Shown here: positions 1 through 9,190 of the stretch, one piece after another
Layout: each line of letters starts with the position of its first letter
Numbering within the stretch: the stretch's first letter is position 1
Origin: Hyphomicrobiales bacterium
GTDB lineage: Bacteria > Pseudomonadota > Alphaproteobacteria > Rhizobiales > JACESI01
Length of the DNA: 64,000 bases
Assembly: GCA_013911885.1 (NCBI GenBank)
Contig: JACESI010000002.1
Location: 62,001-126,000, forward strand
Direction: 5' to 3'
Notes under the pieces: generated by a model
The model's input: only the letters and a program-made list of their open reading frames with translations
Told to the model about the DNA's origin: nothing
The model's database searches: none
Made by a program: the position numbers and the translations under genes

Positions 1-651
1 CGGGCGGCCACTGGTGCCGGAACTGCGGCCGGGGCTGCTGCCGCTGCCGCCGAACCCGACACCGAAGCCGCCGTCACCGGCTGGCAGGCGGTCACCGCAG
101 CGCTCAGCGACTATGCCAGCAAGGCGCGCGAAATTGGTGGGGACATCGGTCAGAGCCTCGTCAGCGCATTTCAGTCCGCTGAAAACGCAGTCGGCAATTT
201 CGTGAAGACCGGCAAGCTGGATTTCCGCGATCTGGTCACCTCACTGCTGGCCGATCTCGCCAAGCTAGCGGCGCGTCGGTTCATCCTCGGGCCGATCGCA
301 AATGCGCTGTCCGGCGCGCTTGGCGGCGCGGGCGGGATCTTCGCGAACATCCTGCATGCGGGCGGCATGGTTGGAGACTCTGCGCCAGGCCGGATGGTCC
401 CGGCGATGGCCTTCGCGGCGGCACCCCGGATGCATTCCGGCGGCATTGCCGGTCTGAGGCATGACGAAGTCCCTGCGATCCTGCAGCGCGGTGAGCGGGT
501 GCTGTCTCGCCGCGAAGCACAGAGCTACGGCACGGGCGGCGGGGTCAACGTCACCATCATGGCGCGTGACGCCGAGAGCTTCCGCCAGTCCCGCACGCAG
601 GTCGCGGCCGACATCGCCCGCGCCGTCTCGCTCGGGCGGAGGGGCATGTGA
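1..651 (+). CDS. Phage tail tape measure protein, C-terminal part (5' end outside window)
   Basis: Frame 1 is open from the first base, so the ORF-track start at 202 is internal and the gene begins upstream. The visible 216 residues start with an Ala-rich stretch and continue into a helical segment containing NFVKTGKLDFRDLVTSLLAD, the pattern found near the C-terminus of lambda gpH-type and GTA gp11-type tape measure proteins. A Gly/Ala hydrophobic region and an ILQRGERVLSRRE-type closing motif follow. The protein would set tail length and occupy the tail tube. It sits directly before DUF2460 with a TGATG overlap, the usual position of a tape measure in GTA-like tail modules. The C-terminal family assignment is good; nothing can be said about the missing N-terminus. 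Confidence 0.85.
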   Translation, partial: RAATGAGTAAGAAAAAAEPDTEAAVTGWQAVTAALSDYASKAREIGGDIGQSLVSAFQSAENAVGNFVKTGKLDFRDLVTSLLADLAKLAARRFILGPIANALSGALGGAGGIFANILHAGGMVGDSAPGRMVPAMAFAAAPRMHSGGIAGLRHDEVPAILQRGERVLSRREAQSYGTGGGVNVTIMARDAESFRQSRTQVAADIARAVSLGRRGM

Positions 652-1277
652 TGGCGTTTCACGAGGTCCGGTTTCCCGACAACATCAGCCGGGGCGCGCG
701 GGGCGGGCCCGAAAGGCGCACCCAGATCGTCGAGCTCGCCTCGGGCGACGAGGAGCGCAACGCCAGTTGGGCCAACTCGCGCCGCCGCTACGATGTCGCC
801 TACGGCATCCGCCGCGCCGACGATCTGGCGGCAGTGGTCGCCTTCTTCGAGGCGCGGAACGGTCGCCTGCACGGCTTCCGGTTCAAGGACTGGGGCGACC
901 ACAAGTCCTGCTTGCCCTCGGGCACGCCGTCGCCCACCGATCAGTCGATCGGCACCGGCGACGGCACCGCCACTGCGTTCCAGCTGGTGAAGCGCTACGC
1001 ATCCGGCGCGCAATCCTGGACGCGCGCCATTGCCAAACCGGTGGCGGGCAGCGTGCGCATCGCGCTCGGCGGGGTCGAACAGCCCTCCGGCTGGTCGGTC
1101 GACACCACGACCGGCCTCGTTACTTTCAGCGCCGCGCCGGGTTCGGGCGTCGCGATCACCGCAGGGTTCGAGTTCGACGTGCCGGTCCGCTTCGACACCG
1201 ATGCGCTCGACGTCACGCTCGACCTCGAGCGGCTCGGCTCGATCACCTCCATTCCGTTGCTGGAACTCCGTCGATGA
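651..1277 (+). CDS. DUF2460 family distal tail protein (RcGTA gp12-like)
   Basis: A 208-residue protein of the DUF2460 family (TIGR02217), which forms the distal tail ring in the Rhodobacter gene transfer agent. Family-typical features are the N-terminal FHEVRFPDNISRGARGGP block, the segment RRRYDVAYGIRRADDLAAVV, and the FFEARNGRLHGFRFKDWGD motif, followed by a beta-rich C-terminal half. I start it at ATG 651, which shares its A with the tape-measure TGA, rather than the GTG at 648 in the ORF track. Its 3' end overlaps the next gene by ATGA. Position between tape measure and hub protein fits tail assembly at the baseplate-proximal end. Confidence 0.9.
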   Translation: MAFHEVRFPDNISRGARGGPERRTQIVELASGDEERNASWANSRRRYDVAYGIRRADDLAAVVAFFEARNGRLHGFRFKDWGDHKSCLPSGTPSPTDQSIGTGDGTATAFQLVKRYASGAQSWTRAIAKPVAGSVRIALGGVEQPSGWSVDTTTGLVTFSAAPGSGVAITAGFEFDVPVRFDTDALDVTLDLERLGSITSIPLLELRR

Positions 1278-2158
1278 AAAACATCACCCCCGATCTGCAA
1301 GCTCACCTTGATGAGGGCACGACCACGCTCGCCTGGTGCTGGCGGATCGCGCGTGCTGACGGCACGAGTTTCGGTTTCACCGACCACGACCGGACGCTCA
1401 GCTTCGACGGGACCGATTTCGAGCCGGAAAGCGGGCTGACGGCCTCCGAGGTCCGGTCCGGCTCCGACTTGTCCGTCGACGCGCAGGACGCGGAAGGCGT
1501 GCTGACCTCGGACCGGATCACCGAGACCGATATCCTCGACGGCCGCTGGGACAATGCGGCGGTCGAGGTGTGGCGGGTGAACTGGGCGGACACGAGCCAG
1601 CGCGTGCTGATGCGCCGGGGCGCTATCGGCCAGATCCGGCGCGGGCGGCTGGCCTTCGTCGCCGAGGTCCGCTCGCTCGCCCATGTGCTGGGCCAGACGG
1701 TCGGTCGCACGTTCCAGGCGACCTGCGATGCCGCGTTGGGGGATGCGCGCTGTGGCGTCGATCTGGAGGATCCGACTTACAAAGGCACGGGCGCCGTCAT
1801 CGATCTCCTGCGCGACCGGGCCTTCACAGCCTCGGGGCTCGGCGGCTTCACCTCCGGCTGGTTCACCTTCGGCACCGTCGAATGGACCAGCGGGGCCAAT
1901 GCCGGGCGGCGAGCGGAGGTCATTGCAAATGATGTCACGGAGGGCATCTCGGTGATGACACTGCTGGAAGCGCCGGTGCGGTCCATCGCGGGTGGTGATG
2001 CTTTCACCATTCGCGCAGGCTGTGACAAGCGTATCGAGACCTGCAGCGCGAAGTTCGCCAATACCGCCAATTTCCGGGGCTTCCCGCACATCCCCGGCCA
2101 GGACGCGGTTCTCCGCTACGCCACCAAGGATGGTGGGCACGAGGGGGCGGTGCTTTGA
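1274..2158 (+). CDS. DUF2163 family baseplate hub protein (RcGTA gp13-like)
   Basis: 294 residues starting at ATG 1274, four bases inside the previous gene; the 461 start in the ORF track is a readthrough of another frame. The N-terminus (HLDEGTTTLAWCWRIARADG, then GFTDHDR) and the C-terminal region with FRGFPHIPGQD are the signatures of the DUF2163/TIGR02218 family. Cysteines in CDAALGDARCGVD and CDKRIETCSAKFAN fall at the conserved places; in the RcGTA hub the corresponding cysteines are reported to bind an iron-sulfur cluster, which I only infer here. The gene lies between DUF2460 and the NlpC peptidase exactly as in RcGTA. Confidence 0.88.
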   Translation: MKNITPDLQAHLDEGTTTLAWCWRIARADGTSFGFTDHDRTLSFDGTDFEPESGLTASEVRSGSDLSVDAQDAEGVLTSDRITETDILDGRWDNAAVEVWRVNWADTSQRVLMRRGAIGQIRRGRLAFVAEVRSLAHVLGQTVGRTFQATCDAALGDARCGVDLEDPTYKGTGAVIDLLRDRAFTASGLGGFTSGWFTFGTVEWTSGANAGRRAEVIANDVTEGISVMTLLEAPVRSIAGGDAFTIRAGCDKRIETCSAKFANTANFRGFPHIPGQDAVLRYATKDGGHEGAVL

Positions 2159-2589
2159 ATGCTGCCAAATCACGGCGCGTTATCAAGGTAGCGCGGTCCT
2201 GGCTGGGCACGCCTTATCACGACCAGGCCAGCCTCCGGGGCGTTGGCTGCGACTGTCTTGGGCTGGCCCGCGGCATCTGGCGCGAGGTGGTCGGGCCAGA
2301 GCCGTTCCCGATCCCGCCCTACAGCCGCGACTGGGGCGAGACCGGGCCGCGTGAGGTTCTTGCGGATGGCACTCGGCGCATGATGCCGGAGATCGTACCT
2401 TCTGATGTTGTTCCGGGCGCGCTGGTCCTCTTTCGCATGCAGCCCCGCGCCATTGCCAAGCATGTTGGGATCCTGACCGGCCCCGACACCTTCCTCCACG
2501 CCTACGAGCGCCTCGGCGTGATCGAGGAACCGCTCACCCTGTCCTGGCGGCGGCGTATCGCCTTCGCCTTTATGTTCCCGCAACGCTGA
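2155..2589 (+). CDS. NlpC/P60 family phage tail peptidase (RcGTA gp14-like)
   Basis: 144-residue cysteine peptidase of the TIGR02219 phage NlpC/P60 family, expected to cut peptidoglycan during DNA entry. The catalytic motif GVGCDCLGLARGIW puts the nucleophile at Cys34, and the partner His is probably His103 in KHVGIL. The start is TTG at 2155; no ATG is available near the N-terminus in this frame, and TTG gives the normal family N-terminus (KVARSWLGTPYHDQAS). It overlaps the DUF2163 stop by four bases, so translation is probably coupled. The sequence shows no defect. Confidence 0.9.
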   Translation: MNAAKSRRVIKVARSWLGTPYHDQASLRGVGCDCLGLARGIWREVVGPEPFPIPPYSRDWGETGPREVLADGTRRMMPEIVPSDVVPGALVLFRMQPRAIAKHVGILTGPDTFLHAYERLGVIEEPLTLSWRRRIAFAFMFPQR

Positions 2590-2598
2590 GATTATCCC

Positions 2599-5500
2599 AT
2601 GGCTACCCTCGTTCTTGGTGCCGCAGGTGCTGCCGTTGGCGGCAGCATTGGTGGCGCTATCCTCGGCGTCAGCGCCGCCACCATCGGCGGTTTCATTGGC
2701 TCCACCATTGGCTCGGTCGTCGACAGCTGGATCATCTCGTCACTGGCACCGACCCAGCGGATCGAAGGTGCGCGGATGGACAATCTGCGCATCACCTCGG
2801 CCACCGAAGGTGCGGTGATCCCGCGCCTCTACGGGCGCATGCGAGTCGGCGGCAATATTGTCTGGGCAACCGATTTCCGCGAGGAGACCAAGACCACCAC
2901 GCAAGGTGGCGGCAAGGGCGGCGGAGGCGGCGGCAAGGTCAAGACCACCGAATATTTCTACTATGCAAGCTTCGCGGTCGCGCTTTGCGAGGGGCCGATC
3001 ACCGGTATTGGCCGCATCTGGGCCGACGGCAAGCTGCTGGACACCGCCGGGATCACATGGCGCTGGTATCCGGGCGATGAAAGCCAGGCGGCCGATCCGT
3101 TCATGTCCGCGAAGATGGGTGCAGCGAACACGCCCGCCTATCGCGGCACCGCCTATGTCGTCTTCGAGGACCTGCCGCTCGGCAACTATGGCAACCGCAT
3201 CCCGCAGCTGAGTTTTGAGGTCTTCCGCCCGCTCGCCGATCCGGACACGGCGGAGGGGCTCACGCAGGCCGTGACCATGATCCCGGCGTCGGGTGAGTTT
3301 GCCTATGCCACGCAGGGCATCCGGAAGGGCGGTGGCGGGTCGTCCGAGCCCGAGAACCTCAACGCACTGACCGATACCGCCGACATGGTGGTGGCGCTGG
3401 ACCGGCTGCAGGCGATGGCGCCGAAAGTCGAGAGCGTATCGCTGGTGGTTGCCTGGTTCGGCGACGATCTGCGGGCAGGCAATTGCAAGGTGCGGCCGGG
3501 CGTCGAGGTGACCGCCAAATCGACCACACCGTCGGCCTGGTCGGTCAATGGCGTCAGCCGCGCCAATGCCTTTCTGGTCAGCCGCGACGATCAGGATCGC
3601 CCGGTCTATGGTGGCACGCCCGCTGATTTCGCTGTCGTGCAGGCAATTCAAGAGATGAAGGCACGTGGACTGCGCGTTACCTTCTATCCGTTCATCCTGA
3701 TGGATGTCCCGCCCGGCAACACGCTGCCGAACCCGTATTCCGACAACGCCGCTGAGACGGGCCAGCCCGCCTTTCCTTGGCGGGGGAGGATCACCTGTTC
3801 GCCTGCGGCGGGATATGTCGGGAGCGTAGACAAGACCGGTACGGCCGCCACGCAAGTGTCCGCACTGTTCGGCGCGGCGACGCCCGCCAGCTTCAGCGTC
3901 TCAGGCGAGAACGTCAGTTGGACCGGGCCATCCGGCGACTGGGGTCTGCGGCGCATGGTGCTGCATTACGCCCATCTCTGCGCGGCGGCGGGCGGGGTCG
4001 ATGCCTTTCTGATCGGCACCGAGATGCCGGGCCTGACGACCATCCGCTCGGGCGCAACCACCTATCCGGCGGTGCAGGCCTATCGGGACCTTCTTGCGGA
4101 CGTCCGCTCCATCCTCGGGTCCGGCACCAGGATTGGCTATGCCGCCGACTGGTCGGAATATTTCGGACACCAGCCGGGCGATGGCAGCGGCGACGTGTTC
4201 TTCCATCTCGATCCGCTCTGGGCCGACCCCGAGATCGATTTCATCGGCATCGACAACTACATGCCGCTCTCGGACTGGCGCGACGGGTTCGAGCATGCCG
4301 ACGCGGCCGAGGGCTGGCCCGCGATCTACGATCGCGCCTATCTGCAATCGAACATCACTGGCGGCGAGCTCCACGCCTGGTATTTTGCCTCTGCATCGGA
4401 CCGCACGGCGCAGATCAGGACCCCGATCCGCGATGGTCTGTTCGGCGAAGACTGGCTGTTTCGCCCAAAGGATATCGTCGGTTGGTGGTCACAGCCACAT
4501 CACGACCGTCCTGCGGGTTTGAAGGACAACAACATACCGGACGGAAACACGCCATCCGCGTGGTCTCCGCAAACGGCAAATGTTCTGGTCAGTTCAGAGA
4601 CATTAGGCCCTTTCACATCCGGTGCCAGAATCTCTGCCATAGACGGCGAGAACGATTTCGCGCAGTCGTCCTCTGTGGTCGATCTGGTGCAGTCCGGCGG
4701 AACCTATGAGACCGGCCTGATCCTGAAGCCGGGTACATCCGGGAAGGCGCGGGTTTATGTCAACCTCACCGGCGCGTCGAACAAGGAAGTCAGAATAAAC
4801 TCCTTCTCCACCTCGGGACCATACACATCGGACCCGGATATTTCTGACCTCGCCCTGACCGATATCGGCGGAGGTTTCTGGCGCCTGACCTTCATCTGGA
4901 TTTCGCCAATAACGGATTCATCGGTTCAACTGCGCGTCGGTCCCTATTCGGCAGTTCCGGGGGAGGACGTGCATGTGATGACCGGCTGGATCAACGCACT
5001 GGCGAGGGGCACTACTCCCTGGGTGCCGCAATCCAAGCCGATCTGGTTCACCGAGCTTGGCTGCCCGGCCATCGACCGGGGCACCAACCAGCCCAATGTG
5101 TTCTTCGACCCAAAGTCGTCTGAAAGCTTAACGCCGCATTTCTCGCGGGGCTGGCGCGACGACACGATCCAGCGCGCCTATCTCGAGGCGACGTATCTCT
5201 GGTGGGGCGAGGCCGCGAACAACCCGGTGTCATCGGTCTACGGCGAACGCATGGTGCACGTGCCGGAATGCGCCGCGTGGACCTGGGATGCGCGGCCTTA
5301 TCCCTTCTTCCCGGCGCAGACGGACGTCTGGACGGACGGCGCGAACTGGCGGCTCGGCCACTGGCTGACCGGGCGGCTTGGGGCCGTGTCTTTGGCCGCA
5401 CTGGTCCGTCACCTCTGTCTGCGCGCCGGTATGCCAGAGGCCCGAATTGACGTCACCGGCCTCTGGGGCGCAGTCGGAGGCTACGCCATCGGTGCGCTGG

Positions 5501-7044
5501 AAAGCCCGCGCGCCTCGATCACCACACTGTCGCGGCATTTCGGCTTCGACGCGGTCGAGACAGAGGGGGTCATTCGTTTCGTCATGCGAGGCAGGGCCTC
5601 CGTTGCCACCCTCGCGCACGATGATCTCGTTGCCCCGCGCGAGGGCGACCTATTGGAACTGACCCGCGCGCAGGAAACGGAACTGCCGCAGGCGCTCAAA
5701 TGGCAGGTGGCGCGGGCCGACGAGGACTACGACGCCGCTCTGGTTGAGGCGCGGCGCATCACCGTGGACACGACCCGCATCGCCTCGGAGTCCTTCCCGA
5801 TGGCGGTGCCGCCCGAGGAAGCGGAACGGCGTTGCCGCCGCGCGCTGATGGAAGCCTGGACCGGGCGGGAGACAGCAGCGTTTCGTCTACCGCCGTCGCG
5901 ATTGGCGCTTGATCCCGCTGATGTCATCATGCTGGAACATGACGGTCGGCAAGTCCCGCTCCGGCTCGTCTCCATCGCGGATGCCGAGGCACGCGGCATC
6001 GAGGCCGTCCGCCAGGATCGGGAGGCTCATGACCTGCCGCCCGGATCGCCACGACCGTCGTCACTGTCCAAAGCCGTGGTATTCGGCGCACCCGAGATGG
6101 TGCTGATGGACCTGCCGCAACTGACCGAGGATCAGCCCGCGCATCGACCGTTCATTGCTGCCCATGCAGTTCCCTGGCCGGGCGAGATGGCGGTGTTCCG
6201 CAGCCCGTCAACCGATGGGTTTGAACTGCTGACCACCTTTGGCGGCCGTGCCCGGACCGGGACGCTGGTTTCGGATTTCTACGCCGGTCCAACTTCACGC
6301 TTCGATCTTGGCAATGCGCTGGTGGTCGATCTGCTCACCGGCACGTTAGAAAATGTCACGGACCTGATGCTCTTTGGTGGGGCAAATGCGCTTGCCATCG
6401 AGAGCGCGTCAGGTGTTTGGGAGATCGTCCAGGCAGGCGCGGCGGAACTGATCGCCCCAGGCCGGTATCGCCTGACCAGACTCCTGAGGGGCCAGCGCGG
6501 CACCGAAGGCGCCATGGGCAATCCGACGCTCGCTGGGGCGCAGGTGGTAGTACTCGACGACAGCCTTGCCTCCTTGCCGAGCGCCGAAGCCGATCTCGGC
6601 ATCCCGTGGAACTGGCGCGTCGGCCCCGCAAGCCGGTCGGTCGGCGACGAGACCTATGTCGCGCAGGCCTTCGCGCCGGCGGGCATCGGGCTGCGGCCGT
6701 TCTCCGTCGCCCATGTAGCGCAGCCTTGGCGCACGCCGCACTCGCCCGGCGATTTCACCATCCGCTGGACACGCCGGTCTAGGGCTCTTGCTGCCGACAG
6801 CTGGGGTGCGGTCGAGGTGCCGCTGGCCGAGGAATCCGAGACCTACGAGGTCGAGATCCTCGACGGCGCTGCCGTGAAACGGGCGCTGAGCACCGCCACC
6901 GCCAGCGCCATTTACACCGCCGCCCAGCAGACCGCCGACTGGGGCGCATTGCTCGGCCCAGGCGACACGCTCGATATCCGCATCTACCAGCTCTCCGCCC
7001 TGATCGGGCGGGGTGCGGCCAAAACCATCACGCTCACATTCTGA
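2599..7044 (+). CDS. GTA gp15-like host specificity / tail tip megaprotein with TIM-barrel domain
   Basis: 1481-residue tail-tip protein. Order of parts: a Gly/Ala-rich hydrophobic N-terminus (residues 1-45), a gpJ-like region (LYGRMRVGGNIVWATDF), a glycoside-hydrolase-like GTA TIM domain (about 450-640 and 805-900, with YAADWSEYFGH, IGIDNYMPLSDW and PIWFTELGCPA), a phage-tail_3-like region (about 930-1110) and an Rcc01698-like C-terminus. It ends the run of five genes in RcGTA order and probably contacts the host surface. About 160 residues (roughly 640-803) interrupt the TIM domain where homologs normally run almost directly from a RPxG motif into TPxAWVPQSKP. The insert is less GC-rich than its flanks; see findings. 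No frameshift is visible. Confidence 0.92.
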   Translation: MATLVLGAAGAAVGGSIGGAILGVSAATIGGFIGSTIGSVVDSWIISSLAPTQRIEGARMDNLRITSATEGAVIPRLYGRMRVGGNIVWATDFREETKTTTQGGGKGGGGGGKVKTTEYFYYASFAVALCEGPITGIGRIWADGKLLDTAGITWRWYPGDESQAADPFMSAKMGAANTPAYRGTAYVVFEDLPLGNYGNRIPQLSFEVFRPLADPDTAEGLTQAVTMIPASGEFAYATQGIRKGGGGSSEPENLNALTDTADMVVALDRLQAMAPKVESVSLVVAWFGDDLRAGNCKVRPGVEVTAKSTTPSAWSVNGVSRANAFLVSRDDQDRPVYGGTPADFAVVQAIQEMKARGLRVTFYPFILMDVPPGNTLPNPYSDNAAETGQPAFPWRGRITCSPAAGYVGSVDKTGTAATQVSALFGAATPASFSVSGENVSWTGPSGDWGLRRMVLHYAHLCAAAGGVDAFLIGTEMPGLTTIRSGATTYPAVQAYRDLLADVRSILGSGTRIGYAADWSEYFGHQPGDGSGDVFFHLDPLWADPEIDFIGIDNYMPLSDWRDGFEHADAAEGWPAIYDRAYLQSNITGGELHAWYFASASDRTAQIRTPIRDGLFGEDWLFRPKDIVGWWSQPHHDRPAGLKDNNIPDGNTPSAWSPQTANVLVSSETLGPFTSGARISAIDGENDFAQSSSVVDLVQSGGTYETGLILKPGTSGKARVYVNLTGASNKEVRINSFSTSGPYTSDPDISDLALTDIGGGFWRLTFIWISPITDSSVQLRVGPYSAVPGEDVHVMTGWINALARGTTPWVPQSKPIWFTELGCPAIDRGTNQPNVFFDPKSSESLTPHFSRGWRDDTIQRAYLEATYLWWGEAANNPVSSVYGERMVHVPECAAWTWDARPYPFFPAQTDVWTDGANWRLGHWLTGRLGAVSLAALVRHLCLRAGMPEARIDVTGLWGAVGGYAIGALESPRASITTLSRHFGFDAVETEGVIRFVMRGRASVATLAHDDLVAPREGDLLELTRAQETELPQALKWQVARADEDYDAALVEARRITVDTTRIASESFPMAVPPEEAERRCRRALMEAWTGRETAAFRLPPSRLALDPADVIMLEHDGRQVPLRLVSIADAEARGIEAVRQDREAHDLPPGSPRPSSLSKAVVFGAPEMVLMDLPQLTEDQPAHRPFIAAHAVPWPGEMAVFRSPSTDGFELLTTFGGRARTGTLVSDFYAGPTSRFDLGNALVVDLLTGTLENVTDLMLFGGANALAIESASGVWEIVQAGAAELIAPGRYRLTRLLRGQRGTEGAMGNPTLAGAQVVVLDDSLASLPSAEADLGIPWNWRVGPASRSVGDETYVAQAFAPAGIGLRPFSVAHVAQPWRTPHSPGDFTIRWTRRSRALAADSWGAVEVPLAEESETYEVEILDGAAVKRALSTATASAIYTAAQQTADWGALLGPGDTLDIRIYQLSALIGRGAAKTITLTF

Positions 7045-7054
7045 AGGCCATCTC

Positions 7055-8131
7055 ATGTCCGACACCACGACCAACCTGCTGCTGCCATATATTCTGGCGG
7101 CGCAGGCCCAGAAGCACGTTACCCACAACGAGGCGCTGCGGCTCTTGGACGGGCTCGTGCAGCTCTCCGTTCTCGACCGGGATCTGACTGCGCCGCCCGG
7201 CAGCCCGGCCGATGGCGACCGCTTCATTGTCGCCAGCGGCGGCACAGGCGACTGGGTGGGCTGGGACCTAAACGTGGCGCTGTGGACCGATGGCGCATGG
7301 CTGCGCCTGCCGCCGCGCACCGGCTGGCGGGCATGGGTCGAGGACGAGGGGCTGCTGCTGGTCTACGACGGGTCCGGCTGGGTCGGGACAACTCCGGCAT
7401 CGCTGCAGAACCTCGCGCTGCTGGGACTTGGCACCACGGCGGACGCGTCGAATCCGTTCTCGGCCAAGCTGAATGCTGCGCTCTGGGCGGCGAAGACCGT
7501 CGCCGAGGGCGGCACCGGAGATCTGTTCTACACCATGAACAAGGAGGCCGCAGGCGACGATCTCGGTCTGACCTTGCAGACCGGCTTCGTGACCAAGGCG
7601 CTCGTCGGTCTCTTCGGCTCTGACCGCTTCCGCCTCGCGGTCTCCGCCGACGGCAGCACCTTCTTCGACGGGCTCAGCGTCGACAACGCAAACGGCATCG
7701 TCGAGCAGCCACAACTGCCGCGGTTCAAGGCGTACACGAACTACGACAACTATGTCGGCGTCGGGACCTGGACGAAGATCGGCCTGAACAACACCGACTA
7801 TAACGATCAGGGCGGGTTCGATGCCGGGAGTAACCTGTTCACTGCGCCGGTCGACGGGACATATTTGTTTGGCGCGACGCTGCTCTACAAAGTCAACTCC
7901 AGCACCTCGGCCCGGATGCGCGGGCGGCTCGTACTGAACGGGGCAACCGAAATCCGGGGCTCCTTCGGCGAAATCTCCGCCACCCACGTCTCGCTCGCCA
8001 CCGCGATCTGGCTGCAAACCATCGTGCCGCTGACCGCAGGCGATACCGTCGAGCTGCAGGGGTATTTCCGCGCTCAGGACGGGTATTTTGCGGCCGACCA
8101 CACGTCCTTTTGGGGCTGCAAGGTCGGCTGA
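7055..8131 (+). CDS. DUF2793 phage tail fibre-like protein with C-terminal C1q-like domain
   Basis: 358 residues from ATG 7055 (the 7013 ORF start overlaps gp15 and lacks support). The N-terminal half is a DUF2793 domain: TTNLLLPYILAAQAQKHVTH, then NEALRLLDGLVQLSV and a tryptophan-rich GW.AWVEDE region, seen in alphaproteobacterial phage fibres. The C-terminal ~135 residues (after PRFKAYTNY) show a C1q/TNF-like jelly-roll pattern: FTAPVDGTYLFGATLLY, a VLNG turn, LTAGDTVELQGYF and a terminal FWGCKVG. By analogy this part would trimerise and bind a receptor. DUF2793 is confident; the C1q-like fold is inferred from pattern only. Confidence 0.82.
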   Translation: MSDTTTNLLLPYILAAQAQKHVTHNEALRLLDGLVQLSVLDRDLTAPPGSPADGDRFIVASGGTGDWVGWDLNVALWTDGAWLRLPPRTGWRAWVEDEGLLLVYDGSGWVGTTPASLQNLALLGLGTTADASNPFSAKLNAALWAAKTVAEGGTGDLFYTMNKEAAGDDLGLTLQTGFVTKALVGLFGSDRFRLAVSADGSTFFDGLSVDNANGIVEQPQLPRFKAYTNYDNYVGVGTWTKIGLNNTDYNDQGGFDAGSNLFTAPVDGTYLFGATLLYKVNSSTSARMRGRLVLNGATEIRGSFGEISATHVSLATAIWLQTIVPLTAGDTVELQGYFRAQDGYFAADHTSFWGCKVG

Positions 8132-8149
8132 GCGGCGGGAGGACTTCAG

Positions 8150-8440
8150 ATGACACCACCCCGATCCGATCAGGGCTTCGTGCGCATGCCAGACGCCGAG
8201 TTCGAGGCCATGCTGGCGCGGGCCGCCGAGAAAGGCGCGAAGCGCGCACTCGCCGATGTCGGCCTCGACGGTGAAGAAGCGGCGCTCGATATCCGGGACC
8301 TGCGATCCTTGCTCGACTGCGTCCGGCTGGTGCGCCGCACTGCCATGCAGACCGCCGTCCGCATGATCACCACCGGCGTCATGCTGGCGCTGCTCGCGGG
8401 CATCGCCATCAAGCTCAAGATCTTCGGCGGCGGTCCGTAG
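8150..8440 (+). CDS. Small phage protein with one C-terminal transmembrane segment (DUF6127-like)
   Basis: 96 residues, soluble and acidic/alanine-rich N-terminal two thirds (EFEAMLARAAEKGAKRALADVG), then a region of Arg/Leu and one hydrophobic helix near the C-terminus (MITTGVMLALLAGIAI) followed by a Lys and Gly tail. It resembles small DUF6127-type proteins of alphaproteobacterial prophages. Its place between the fibre gene and the endolysin suggests a holin-like or membrane accessory role in lysis, but a single TM and no biochemical precedent make this only a guess. A clear terminator hairpin follows. Confidence 0.6.
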   Translation: MTPPRSDQGFVRMPDAEFEAMLARAAEKGAKRALADVGLDGEEAALDIRDLRSLLDCVRLVRRTAMQTAVRMITTGVMLALLAGIAIKLKIFGGGP

Positions 8441-8473
8441 CCGCTCACCATTCCCCATTCATCAGCCCGCAAT

Positions 8474-8505
8474 GACCCGCCCTCGAGGCGGGTCTATTTG
8501 TTTTT
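8474..8505 (+). terminator. Rho-independent terminator between tail and lysis genes
   Basis: Perfect 8-bp stem GACCCGCC/GGCGGGTC with a 5-nt loop, followed by TATTTGTTTTT. It lies after the one-TM gene and directly before the GGAGG ribosome site of the endolysin, so it could limit readthrough of late structural transcription into lysis genes. Confidence 0.7.
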
Positions 8506-8515
8506 GGAGGACACC

Positions 8516-9190
8516 ATGACCACGACTTTCTATGACCATTGGCGCGACGCGCCGGACGACACCTGGCGCTGGACCAATTTCTCGCCCGCCGAGATCGCCT
8601 GCCGCGGCACTGGCAAACTGTTTATCAACGAAACCGCGCTGGACAAGCTGCAGGCGCTGCGCGACCGGTTGGGCAAGCCGCTGATCGTCCGCTCGGCCTA
8701 TCGCAGCCCCGAGCACAATCGCGCCGTGGGCGGAGCCAAACGCTCAAAGCACATGGAGGGTGCTGCCTTCGACATCGCGATGGCGAACCACGACCCGGCG
8801 GCCTTCGAGGCGGCAGCGCGCAAGGTCGGGTTCCTTGGTTTCGGCTTCTACCCGCGATCAGGGTTCATCCATGTCGATCTCGGGCCCGCGCGGCAGTGGG
8901 GCGAGCGGTTCCCGGTCCGGGAGACTGCCTTCGCCGAAGAAGCGCCACCAGCGCGCGAGGTTTTGGCCGACAGCCGGACCATGAAGGGCGGCGGAGTTGC
9001 TGGAGTGGCGACGCTGGGTGCGGCGGGTGTCGAGGTCGCGCAAAGCGTCCTGGCTGAGACCCAGTCCGCGATCCTGCCGCTGGTCCCGTATCTCGACACG
9101 TTGCGCTGGGTGTTTATCGCCATAGCGCTCATCAGCATCGCGGTCACCATCTATGCCCGCCTCGACGATTGGAAACGGGGGCGGCGATGA
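8516..9190 (+). CDS. Peptidase M15 family endolysin with C-terminal transmembrane anchor
   Basis: 224 residues from ATG 8516, preceded by GGAGG five bases upstream; the 8498 TTG start has no such site. The M15A fold is shown by VRSAYRSPEHNRAVGG, the zinc motif SKHMEGAAFDI and the later FIHVDLG, that is the H-x6-D...H metal ligands of D-Ala-D-Ala-cleaving phage enzymes. An Ala/Glu-rich linker is followed by a hydrophobic helix (WVFIAIALISIAVTI) and a basic tail, so the enzyme appears membrane-tethered. It overlaps the spanin-like gene by four bases (ATGA) and belongs to the lysis cassette. Confidence 0.88.
   Translation: MTTTFYDHWRDAPDDTWRWTNFSPAEIACRGTGKLFINETALDKLQALRDRLGKPLIVRSAYRSPEHNRAVGGAKRSKHMEGAAFDIAMANHDPAAFEAAARKVGFLGFGFYPRSGFIHVDLGPARQWGERFPVRETAFAEEAPPAREVLADSRTMKGGGVAGVATLGAAGVEVAQSVLAETQSAILPLVPYLDTLRWVFIAIALISIAVTIYARLDDWKRGRR

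Noticed and set aside
2740-3855. 371-aa minus-strand ORF
   Set aside because: Opposite strand of gp15, no recognisable domain.
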